From contig JAWDGP010004927.1 of assembly GCA_033675545.1 (NCBI GenBank), forward strand, positions 1,973,501-2,037,500: 64,000 nt of DNA, written 5' to 3'. Within the stretch, counting starts at the first letter, position 1; the number at the start of each line of letters is the position of its first letter. Position numbers and translations under genes: made by a program. Under the pieces are notes generated by a model. The model was not told where the DNA came from. It did not search any database and saw only the letters and a program-made list of their open reading frames with translations. The DNA comes from Elysia crispata. Lineage: Eukaryota; Mollusca; Gastropoda; Plakobranchidae. Positions 1 through 12,600 of the stretch are shown one piece after another.

Positions 1-290
1 GTGAAATTGATTAGAGTTTCAGTTATATTTCTACCATTCCATGATATACTTCTGTGTCATTTCTCACATTTTTTCCCCATTACTTTAGAAGACTTGTTTT
101 TCTCTCAAACAATTTTTTTCCTAAAAGTAATAGGTATTAAATACAATGAGAAGTTCCCCGAATGCCTATATCTTTAAATGAAAAACATGTAGCTTAATGT
201 AAATGATCTCATTAAAAATCATCAGTAAAAATCTTGGTGTGGAATTATCAGTGTGTCAGTATTTGAACAGGAGCCAAGAGTAGAAAACAA
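1..290. other. Upstream flank, no gene seen
   Basis: AT-rich sequence ahead of the 54-bp repeat and the NCBP1 first exon. No open frame, repeat or RNA signature was recognised. Confidence 0.5.
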
Positions 291-505
291 AACCACCAAA
301 GGAATTAACAGGATTACGATCTTTTGCAAGTTACCAAGCCGTTAACCACCAAAGGAATTGAAAGGATTCCGATCTTTTGGAAGTTATCCAAGCCGTTAAC
401 CACCAAAGGAATTGACAGGATTCCGATCTTTTGCAAGTTATCCAAGCCGTTAACCACCAAAGGAATTGACAGGATTCCGATCTTTTGCAAGTTATCCAAG
501 CCGTT
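291..505. repeat. 54-bp minisatellite, 4 copies, upstream of NCBP1
   Basis: Four head-to-tail copies start at 291, 344, 398 and 452, each opening with AACCACCAAAGGAATT and closing with CCAAGCCGTT. The first copy is one base short (53 bp); the others are 54 bp. The array ends about 150 bp before the NCBP1 start codon, so it lies in the proximal promoter or at the 5' end of the transcript. Because 54 is divisible by 3 and the unit has no stop in some frames, short open frames on both strands run through it; these are not genes. Confidence 0.95.
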
Positions 506-652
506 TCTCTTCTAGCTCCAGTCTAGTTTCAGTTTCTGTTCTAGAGACTCACGGCCCTTTGGATTTTCTGGCTTTGCGGCTCGGCAAGATCTAGATGTCA
601 AGTCTGAACGCTACCAGATCTAGATTTACTTATCATTAAATCACTGTTTTCA
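506..652 (+). promoter_or_regulatory. Probable NCBP1 promoter / 5' UTR
   Basis: This stretch joins the 54-bp repeat to the NCBP1 initiator ATG. It contains two AGATCTAGAT-type palindromic words (about 589 and 617) and no convincing TATA box. The transcription start cannot be fixed from sequence alone, so assignment as promoter plus 5' UTR rests on position. Confidence 0.4.
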
Positions 653-3600
653 ATGGATCGGCGTCGCAGACATACAGATTCCTTTAGTGAAGACGAAGAT
701 GGTGAGATATGAATATACACTGTGTAGGATCTTGCTCAACAAATGCAGACACGAAAAGCCTATTATCGATAGCCAGCCTCCCGATCCAGAAACTCGAATC
801 ACACTTAGCGGAGCTCTAGGTTCTTCATAGCAATGATAATCATTCTCGAATATATAAATTTTATTTTAGCTCAGTCACATCTCAATTTAATGAATTCGAG
901 ACAGACGCTCTTAACAAATTTCTTCTAGTTTAGATCTTTTGTGAATAGGCCTAGTTCTAGTTTATGCTAGATATGTATCTAATCTAAACAGGCCTGCACT
1001 TTAGAGTGATTCAGTCCCCTTTACTTTTTATTTTTATTACAATGGAACCCTACAGTTAGAACTGTATGGGAATGGATAAAAACTTCCAATAACGAGGATT
1101 TGAATTACAAAAAAGAGGCATAACTAAATCTATGCCCCATATGTACTGTGGATGCAACAAGTAGGGGCCTAACTCTCGCTGTCTTCAATCCACGTTGCTA
1201 CCAGTATCAGTGTTACTAGTGGCACTTTTTTCTTAGGGCTTCAACTCTCTCCTCACTTGTTAGCGCACTGATCAGCCTTTCTTGGGCAGGGATTAGTAAT
1301 AGTATTGCTTGCTGCTTGAGAGATGCGTGCAGTACTTTTGTAATGCCTTAAAATGGCGAGGTATCAACTTCAAATTAAGAGAATCGAACCAGAACAACTT
1401 CGATATATGAATCTGATTTTAAGAAAGTTAAAGAGAAAATAAGAACTTATCCTCTTGCCAAATTTGGTTTATGAGAAATTTGAATAATCATTAAATCAGA
1501 CTTTGAGGTTTCCACTGTATTATTATTATCATCATCATCATCATTATTTTTATATTTGATAATGAATGATTTTTGTAATTTCACTTTGCTTTAAATAGCA
1601 TTAACCTTGTCCAATCCAATGTACTTACTAGTGTTTTTAAGCATTTAATAGAATTTTTAATCCAACCCTATGATAATGTCTTTTATTTTTTATACAAAGT
1701 AAGTGGGCAAGTGGCTCTTAGTCTTACAAAGACTTTATGGATGTAATTGACTTTATATGTCGTCTATTTGTCCAGTCAAATATCAATGAAAAATGCTTTG
1801 CTTTTCATACTGAGGACCCTTCAAATGCTATATATCACCTCAGTATGTTCAAATCAATTTTGTATGTTTAGTTTCATTATCTTTACTGTATGGCAAAACT
1901 GGAAAAATTCTCTTTTACTTTAAGTTGGTGTACAGTTAGAAGGACATTTTTTTTTCCTGCTTAATCTTCTTTAACTTCTGTTCTAGCAGATACAGAGGTA
2001 AATATTATGACATAGCTTGTAATAACAATAAATCATTAAATGGTATTAATGTTCTTAAGAAATGTTCTGCTAACAGAATGCCTTTTAAATATTTTGGCAA
2101 TACTCTACTCACAAATTAGTTCAACATACATTTTTGTGCAAGAAATTGCAAGGAAATTCTTTTAAATGTAGCTACTTGTTTTAGATGTACCTTGTTAGAA
2201 TTTTTTAGGCTAGTTTTTAATTGTTAATCTTTAAGAGCATTTCACATCAGTATATAGCACAAACTTGAGTTGAAGTATTGTAAAAGTGTTATAGGTAGAG
2301 CTTATAAAATCATAGAGATATTGATACCCCAAACCTTTCTTTATTGACGTAAACCATTCTTATTCATGAAGTGAATTTGAATTTTATAAAATTTGATGCT
2401 GATAGTTTAGGAGCTGAACAGGAATAGCATGTTATTTTGTAGGACATACACACATACATACATATCTAGTTTTAAATCTCAAACTTGTTAGCAAAAAAAG
2501 AAATGCAATTGGTGATAACCTTAAAAAGAAATTAATATTTATAGAATGTGATTGGTTCTTTTTTTTTCTCCAGATGATCGTGGTAGGAAACGAAGAAGAA
2601 TTGCTACAGATGATGTTGATATTGAGGACAGGCTTGAGTCTCTCATCACAAGAGTTGGAGAGAAGGTAAAAGCTTCTGAACAGAGTGAAATCTCTTTGTA
2701 CTCATTAATTGTAGTTTATTTTAAAACTCACTCTTAGCAAAGAGCTACTTAACACAGTTTAAAATAATTAGAAGTTCAACTTCAGTACTGTACACATTTG
2801 TAAAGAAAAGTTTAGCTGGAACTTTTTTAAACATGCTTGAAGCTGTTAAAAAGTTTGATTTACAATAGATTTTGATTTATTTGGATTCTAAAATTGTCTT
2901 ATATGATCCAGGTATTGTGAATTTGAAGTTGCTTTTTATTTTTTATTGTTGCCTCAAAACATTTTAAAAATCTTAAATCTTTCAATTGACCTCACTGAGA
3001 AGCTATTTTAATACCTTGCAAAACCTCTGGACTTTGTGCAAGATATATAATTTTTCATAGATATCAATTATCAGTTTTCATGAGACTGTTTGAATTTAGA
3101 TAGGTTTTCTTTATACAATAAAATGTATTGGTACACAGCAAGGGAAAAGATTTCTTAGCCTCTTAATATTTTGGACCTTGAGACGGAAAAGGTGAATTAG
3201 GTTAAAAGAAAATTATATCAAACTGGATCAGTTTTAAAAATATAAATATAAAAAAATCTTTGTGGCCAGTACTGTTGTCAAATTAAACTTTCTACCATCA
3301 TGTTAAACATTTCCTTTGCATTTCAGGCATAGATTTACTTTTCAAATTTTTCTTTCACTTACATACAGAGTACATCATCACTTGAGAGTAACTTGGAAGG
3401 TTTGGCAAGTGTGTTGGAAACTGATATTCCAAACTACAAGCATCAAATTATGAAAATTCTGTGCCAGTGGTGAGTTTTTCAGAGTCATTTGTGACAATAC
3501 TCAAGTAAACATCATATTTTGCAGAATATACACGTTTTTTTTCTTAGTTCCTTGAAAGCTACTATTAATTTGCAATGGGACAGATCATGGACAATTAGGA

Positions 3601-6600
3601 TTTACATGAAAGTGGAAAATTTCTAGATTTTTTGTTTAAAATCAGTTTAGTGTGAAGAAAGGCAGACATAATGTAATATCAGGTGTGCAATAATCTGAGA
3701 GTGAAAAACTTTTTGTCAATAAAAATAAGGTAAAAAAAGAAAGCTGCAATGTAAACTTCAGTCCAAAGTTCAATTTTATATTTCATTTTAAACCTTTTCA
3801 GAATGATTTATGACAGAAAGCATGTACGCTTTTATAGTAGAAAAGCCTAATTCCACCTAATTCACTTTATTGTTCTTCGTTTCTTTCAATTTTTTCAGCC
3901 TTTTGTCTTCATTATAAGAGGATATGAAAATTATACATTTTTCGACTTTCAAAAATTTATATACAAACAGAATTATCTGTTGAACCTGATCTTTAATAAT
4001 TTCCAGGCATATTTAATGTTTTCAACGCTGTTCATAATATGAAATACAACACTCACATTATTATATTACTAATTTAGGTGCTAGATTACTAGTGCATTAA
4101 TGTGGCAGTTTGCAACATTCTTTCTTAATAGTCTGTTGTTTTAGAGGTGAAGAGGAGCATCACATATTCATATAGTTACAAAAGGCAGAATTAATAAATG
4201 AAAAATAATCTCCGTGTAAGATACTATAGAAAGCTTTCAAGGTGTCAAACTTTTCGAAGAAGAGAACAAAAATTAACTTTCAGATAATCCTAGACTAATG
4301 TTTTGTCATTGCTAAAATCTTTTGTAACATTCCATGATTCCTTCATGTTAACAATAACACAGTAACAATGTATGAAAATGCCTGGCATTGTGAAAAGAAA
4401 ATACTGAACTCTTTTCTTTCTTTTTGCTGGAAGGTCAATCCTAGCCCTTATCTTTTCAATTTTATAGATTTGGCAAAATTGAAAAGCAAAATAAACAAAA
4501 AAAGACCTATAAAAACATTTATACATCAATAAGGAGATTTCTTTTTGTAACTGCACTCTTTTTGCTTGTATTAATGATTTTTTTCCTTTGTCCCCACCTT
4601 TGTTTTGTTTGTGTTTCAGTGTCGTCAAACTTCCAGAAAAACTGACAGTGTACACTACCCTGGTGGGTTTGCTGAATGCAAAAAATTATAACTGTGGTGG
4701 AGAGGTAATTTCTTAAACATTGCTACTACAAGTCTGATCCATCTACTCCCATGTAATCTCTTTGACTAAATTCATATTTATGGGATACTTATATTGACAA
4801 CAATGCAGAGAAATAGATTTTATCTTTTACATAATCATATTTGAGGATTAAAAAGACCTTGGTATATTCTACAAAATCATTTTTTAAGTACATTTGGAGG
4901 TACAAGAGTTTTTCTTTTTTGAAAGGAGAGTCATTCAGGTTTACATTTGCCTTTTAATTTAACAAATCTGTTTCAGTTTGTAGAAATGCTGATGAGAAAT
5001 TTGAAAGAGGCGCTCAAGGCAGGAGAATTCGAAAATGCTAGAATGATGGTGAGATTTCTGACATTTTTTACTCATGAAACAGAGAATAGATAAAGATGTG
5101 AATTGTTTTGTTACTTTAAATTGTGGTTTTGCAAATAGATCTATCAGTAATACATGACTTTATATTGCATTTAAACATAAAAAGGATGTATGGTTAAGTT
5201 TGAAACTTTAGCAAATGCAGTGAAGGTAAGAAACATTTGTCACCACATCTCATTTGATTAAAAATCCATGCCATATGCAAGTGAATGACATAATGAATGC
5301 ACACTGAAAAATAAGAAACTTTTTTATATAACCTTTGCAAATCTGGCAGGTTTTTTTTTTCAAACTCTAAATTTTGGTCCTGTTAATAAATCTTTAATTG
5401 TGCAGAAGTCTAATATCACCAATTGTATATTTAGAATTGTTGTTCAATATATTTTCACTTCTTTTGACAGGTGAGGTTCCTGGCAGATCTTGTCAATTGT
5501 CATGTGCTTGTAGCAACATCTTTGCTTCAGATGTTTGACAGTTTTGTTGAAGTTACCCTGGAAGACAATATACCTCAGGTAAAATCCATGTCAGCATAGC
5601 ATTAGTGATGCCAGTTTTCCATAAATTTAGGATTTTCATTAAAAAAAAATCGCCAGTCAATTTCCATAAAGGTCTGTCAAATTCCTCCGTTAGTCTTGGT
5701 GCAACCCAGCGAGGAATTACAGGACAGGGGGAAAGAGGGAAAATTTTCCGGAAAGTCATGGTGCATGTGCTTTTGCTCCAGATAAGCTTATTCACTCTTA
5801 AATAGTAAGCCTAAGTAGTAAACCTATATTATGCGTTAAGAAGTTCAATTATTTTATTGAGTCTTTTATTTGCTGCAGGTAAGATTCTAGGGTTGTGATT
5901 AGATACTGGTATTCAATATGCTAGGCCGCCGCATTGCGCAAAAAAGTTCAGTAAAAAAAAATTTGATCCATTTGGCATCACTATAGTGTGCATTTTAATC
6001 AAATGAATTGTTCATTTTCATAAACTTCGAATGTGAACAGTGTAAAGAAAATTACAAAGCTAGTAGCACTTATTGTTTGATAAAAGTGAATAGTTTTTTA
6101 AGGGAATCTTATCCTAACATTTCCATACCTCTTTCACTTCAATGCCTCAAGATTTCTGTATTTTTGGAGGTTACAATAATCCTGCACCTTCTGGCAACTT
6201 TTAGGTCACATGCCTTCTGATGTTTTTCTCTCTCTGTAACTTGGTTGTGGTAAAAAATGACATAGTTTCATGCGTGCAGTTAGGAGTTACTAAGCAATTA
6301 AGCAATATAGTTGCTTGAACTCTCAAAGCAAGATTTATTTGTATTGTCTCATTATAATATCCCACCTCACCTCATGTGATAAATGAAACCTTACAGCTAT
6401 GACTTGTAAGTGTGTTCGTGTAGAATTAAAGCATTTAAGTCTAACTAAATTATGTTATATTATCTACTTCTGCAGGTGCGCTCGGACATTTACATTTATC
6501 TGGTGCTCTCTGCTTTACCTTGGGTATGTTTAATAAGTGTGTTTCTGAAATATTTAACATATCATTTAGCTAGAAGAAGATCATTTTGATATGAATATTT

Positions 6601-9600
6601 TGGATATTTATATATAATATGAGTAAGTTCAACTCAGCCAATCAGTTTTATTTTCTTTTTGCAAGCAAAATTAAAATTTTCAGCAAATCATCTCTGGTCC
6701 ATTGAATTTCTAGCAAACTAAAAATGACATTGTGAAGTGAGAAAAAAGAAGAAGAAAAAGAAGGTATCCTTTGTATTTAAAAATATTAAAATGACATTAT
6801 GCAAAACAGGAAAAAAAGAAGTTTTCATTATTTGAAGAATTCTTTTATTGTCGCAATAAAATTTCCCTTTTAGTTAGTCTTGTACTAATAAGCTTTTGTT
6901 TTTCTATCTTTGTCAAGGTGGGGCGTGAACTCTTTGAGAAAAAGGAAATGGAGCTGAACAATATGTTAATCACCATCGATAATTACTTGAGGTAAATCAT
7001 ATTATTTTTCTTATCTTTACTTGCAATTTTTTTTAATCAAGACAAGGACACTGCGATTATAGTTTGACTAAACAATTCAATAGAGAAGAATTCTTTTTTG
7101 AAAGAATACTCAAGCCTCTAGGAGAACAATTTTCTTCTCTCAACAACTCAATGTTTTTCTGCTTTCTGCACCCAGCAAGCGACAGAAGATCCACCTTCCT
7201 GCCCTGCGAGTGTGGACCACAGATGGACCACATCTCCAAGAAGAGGCAAGTTGATAGCATATGGAGTCATTTAAGAATTTTTGAAAATATCTGTCTGTAG
7301 TGAAAAGAGAAGCCAGTGCAAATTGTCAACATAAAAGATTTATATTGTTTATGATTCAGGAATATATTTTCAAAGGGTAAAAAAATGATGAATAGCTGTG
7401 TGACCTTCAAATTGCAATAATTTTCTCTCGGACATTGATTACATGTATACTGCTCAACAGAATGGGAAGGAAAGAAATCAAAATGAGAAATATATGGTTT
7501 GATTGGTTTTATTTTATTCCACAGTATTTAGACTGCTTGTGGGCTCAGATCAAGAATCTACGTAGCAATAAGTGGATGGAGAAACAGATAGTCAGACCCT
7601 ATCTAGCTTTTGACAGTGTCCTGTGTGATGCCCTCCAACACACCTTACCTCAAATAATTCCACCCTCTCACAATAAGTCGGTGCTGTACCCACTGCCACG
7701 TGTTGTGTTTAGATTATTTGACTATACAGACGTTCCCCAGGTAAGGAAATGGGCATTAATATTAATATTTTTTTTCCTTCATTATGGTACATTATTTGTA
7801 TTTCTTGATACGTCTCATGTCTGACTACTTCTTCATCTACTTTGGGTGCTCTGGATTGGGCAGAGATAGAAGTTAGTCTGTATGGCTTCATTTTTTTTTT
7901 CCTCTGAATTTACTACTCTAAACTGATTAGGTCTTGCAAACAAAATACACTAATAGATCTTGGGCTGACTATAATAAGAAACAGTTTATTTTTGTGCATT
8001 TATTGGCAAATTTTAGTTTTTACCTCCTGCATCAGAGGGTAAAGTTCTTTTTATCAAATTTTCTAGTCATAGGTACCTAAATTTGGTTTTAAAAAAAAAA
8101 AATCCAAGAGATGCTTTTTTTATCGATTTGATTTGCATAAAAAATCAAATAAGTTTTAAATATTAAAACAATTCAATTTTTCAAGAATCAGTCTCTTTTC
8201 CTATGTGTAGATATACATGTTCCTGTGCGATATTGTCTTCAAGTGCCAGCTATTCTCTGTGTGCACTTCTAGTAATTTAGAATAACAGGTTTTATAACCA
8301 TATCTTTTTCTCCATCTATATGGTCACAAAATTTCCAAAAGATGGCCTCATTAAGATGTAAAACATTTTGGAATAAAATGGAAAAGCAAAACTCTATCAC
8401 AAGTGTCTCAATCAGGGAGTCTTGTTTTGATACAAACTTTTGTCAGCACTTATAGTACCTGTTCAGTTTCACATTGTTTATTGTTCCAGGGCTCTGTGTT
8501 GCCAGGCAGCCATGCGATAGAGAGATATCTGATAGAGGAACAGCTTGACAGAATTATACACACAAACCACGTAGAGCGCAAAGACTGGTGAGGACACAAA
8601 TGAAACTAACATTTTCCTTAAGTTGATTTCATTGTAAATCAAAACAAAAGAAAGGAAAACAGCTCTCTCCGCCTTTAATTCCTGAAAAACTTGGTTTATA
8701 TATGGGAATCTAAGTCTTCACAATTCTATGTAACTTTGAACACGAAAACAATAATACAGATTTTGAATGTTTAGAGATCGAAAGCCTTTTTTTTATGTAA
8801 TTGTAATAAGCATCCCTTGAGTATCCAGCAATCAGCAATTCTATCTTCTCTTTCAGTGCAATGGCTCTCCTTGGTTATCCTGCAAAGAACAAAATACCTT
8901 TGAACTACATGATTGTAGAGGTAATTTACATAAAAAATTTTTTTCGCCTATTAATTTTATTAAGTAGAAAGCACAAAAATTTTTTTTATGAAAGCAACTA
9001 TCTTGATATACCCTCAAAGCTAACCTGAGAAATCACAAAAGATTTTTTGTTTGCTTTGTGTTCACAGTCTTGAAGAGTATTTGAGAATCCAAGTACATAC
9101 TGACTAAAATATTTCATTTTTAGGGAGTGAAAAAAGTAGACAATAAATGACCATTTCTATTTTTGGTCTTCCACTTCCCCAAATTAATTCTATTGATGAA
9201 TTGAGGTTAATACACAAAAAAAACAAAAAAAACCAAATAAGAACAAGCAAAGGTGTACCAGAGTGTTGAGACTCTAGATATGACTATAGTAAGTAAATAC
9301 CAGAGTATTTTGAGGTGTGACAAATTCAAGTCGATTCAAATATCTCCATTTTTTCCCAATATCAATAATTATGGTTGACTATTGGAAGATGGTAAATACA
9401 AGCATTATGTCAGTTGTGGTTTTTTTTCCTTTTTTGTGACATCTGCAGGTGATGTTTGGTCAGTTGTTCTCTCTGCCAAGAGCTCCATATTTAGATCTGT
9501 TCTATGGTTCAACTTTCATCGAGCTGTGTAAACTTCAACCAACAACTATGCCCGAAGTGGTATCCTCAATCTGAATAGGCTTTATCTTCATTCTTTATAT

Positions 9601-12600
9601 ACCAAAGCAAGCTTAGAAGTATAAATTGTATCATATCTAGAATAATTTCTTGAAGGTCTTTTTTTTTTAACAAAAAAAGTAAACTTTTCATTTTTATTAA
9701 ATTGGGTATTTTTTTCTTAGCCCGACAGAGGCTGTACTAATCACTTCAAAGTTGTGTTCCTCAACACAAACAAGTTGCTCCTACTTGTGTGCTGATGATG
9801 TTGCGTTGAACTGCAAATACAAAGTCATACTAAGTCAAAAAGATATTTTGAACCAGTAATTTGTTGAAATGCTCTTTTTGATGATGAAACTAAAAAACAT
9901 CTATGTTTTGATTCTATTATATTTTCCCTAACTGTTTCAAAGCTTGCACAGGCATCTGAGATGCTGTTTGACAGGATTGACTCCATGCACTCCATATGTG
10001 TCGAGAGGTACAGAGTTTGAATAAACATACATATAGCTTGCTTACAAAGTGTCAGTCTAGATTTTTATCTCATACCTAAGAGAGGGATGTTTGAACTTAA
10101 AAAAGAATCTAAGATCTTCTAGCATTGGGTAAGATATATCAAATAGTCAAATTACATTTTCATGTATAAATATCATGTGGAAATATGCTTTGTCAAATGT
10201 TTTTCTAAGATTGCATTATGCAATTTATTTCTAATTAATATTTTTTAGGTTTGCTTCATCATTACTGACTCATTGACCTGCCCACATATCTTGTCTGTTA
10301 TGCGTCAGGTTTGTCCAGTGGTTCGCCTACCATCTCAGCAACTTTCAGTACAAGTGGAGCTGGGACGACTGGGAAGAGTGTGTCAACATGGACGCCAATG
10401 CCCCAAAGTCAAAATTTGTGAGGGAGGTTCTTTTACAATGTCTCAGGCAAGTTTTTTTTTTTTTTTTAATTTCAATTGGATTCTGTAATGCTCATGTTAT
10501 ACATTCCTGCTCTATAGTTTCTGTTAAAACAAATCTACTAACAATGCCAAAAGTTGAACTTTGTGATGGAGTAGTAAACATCTATTATTTATTTTATTGT
10601 TATTTATAGTTTAGAACATTGGGTGAAAGCCTATGGTGCTTCCTCTCTAATATCCTTATTTTCTTCTTCTTACCACTACCAGATTTTCATACCACCAGAG
10701 AGTTGTAGAGTCAGTACCAGAATCATTTGCCCCACTTCTTCCAGCAGAGCCCAAAGCTCATTACAGATATGAACAAGAAGGAGCAGGTTAGACCTGAGAA
10801 TATTTTTGTGTGATTTTTATATATCTTAGATAAAAAAAATAAAAAATTGCAGATATCACTCGCTAAAACTGGATTTTGTAGCATTGTTTGCTTTATTGAA
10901 ACATGCCAGAAACACTCTTTGAATTAGGAAAATTATGTTTTCAAACAAAATATATGAAATACCCTAATATCGACAGTATATATTAACACTGCAGAAGCAA
11001 CTATCAAAAAGGTTTTCAATGACTAACTGCCCATATCATCGGTCAATTAAACTTAAAAAAATTTTTGTTTCAAGTCGTGTCTCATGTGTTTTGTTTTTGT
11101 TGAGATGGCCCTCCAGTGTGAATGTCCTGGTCAGTCCTGAAATGAAAGGTTTAAGATATATTACAGCAAATGGTACCTTTTTTCAATCATACTTTTTTTT
11201 TGATTGCCAAGTCTGTTTTAGCTGCACCATAATTATTATGTTTTTAAATTTGGTCTCAAGTTTTCATACTTCCTCTGTTTGGAAGGTTCTTTGACGGGCA
11301 CAATGCATGCCCATAAGCTGATCTCCTCAATCAGAAGCAAGTGTACTCCTGAAGAGGCAGCTATTTCAATGAAAGAGCTACCAAATGTGTACCCTAATGG
11401 CCAAGAAAATGGTAAGCTGGAGCAATATTTCAGATTTGAAATGTTTTCAGAAAAAAATATCCAGTCATTCCTTGGTAAGCATTCAAATAAATTTATCTTC
11501 CAAAATGTGTTAAAATTCTATAATTTTGTTTCAGTGCCCTTTAAATTTGTTTGATTTTTTATTAATTCACTTTAGCCCATCTAAGATGTTGAATAAAATT
11601 AAATTGAATTAAAAAAGACCGGACTTTTCCGTAATAAGCAATATCTAAAAGTGAAACAAGACATTCTCTCTCTTAATAGCTTGTTAATTATCTTCAATAC
11701 CCCACATTTAAAAGGCATGCAGGTTAGTTCAGTTGCAAGTTATCTAAAGCTGTTATGAAAGTAAGCCCTGTAAAGTAATAAACTCAATTAATTCATTTTT
11801 AAACATATTGTTCAAATGAAATTCTAGTAAAGCAGAATGTAGTTAAATTTCATACCTTTTAAAGAGTAAAAGTTGTTATCTTTATTGAGTTTTTGTCATG
11901 ATAGAAAAATAACTAGAGGTTACCAATGGGCAAATATATGTAAATATTCATAAATCTTTTTTCAATCCAGAGAACCCATCTTTTAACCCTCTGAAAATTG
12001 ATGTGTTCTTTTCTACACTTCTGCATCTTGGCTCCAAATCCATCAGTCATTCTTTTGCTGCACTTGCTAAGTGAGTATTCTAGTATCAGGAAAAAAAATG
12101 CTCTTTTTCTCTGCACCACTTTTTTCTCATAATCAATGTAGAAAATTTGAAATTTCGCTTTATAAATTCTTATGATTAAAGGTCACACTGCACATTTTGA
12201 AATGTTTCTCTCTCCACCGTCGATTCTATTTACTCACAGGTTCCACCCAAATCTGAAATCTCTGGCAGAATTTGATGATGGTAAAGTGTGTCTTCTGAAG
12301 GTGTTGTATGAAGTCTGGAAAACAAATCAACAGGTTGGTTTTTTTTATTATTTCCCAAAAATCCATGTTCTGTTCATTGATTTGGTAAACTTTTTCTTGT
12401 TTGATGGAAAAAAAAAACCGTAAAGATTAGATTATTTATCTCCTTTATCATAATTTCTCAAGTGCCAGCTTGATAAATTTTTAATTTGATGTTAAGTTTT
12501 AGGCTTGAGACTGCTAACCCCTTCATTTTGAAAAAAAAATTACAAAAGTCTTGGCATTAAAAAAAACAGCATGCATACGATTATGTTTCAAACTCAGTCC

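Noticed and set aside
4290..4655. 121-residue minus-strand open frame
   Set aside because: Overlaps NCBP1 exon 4 on the opposite strand and intron sequence; no recognisable content.
7064..7300. Independent ORF over NCBP1 exon 9
   Set aside because: It reads the exon in a frame other than the conserved one.
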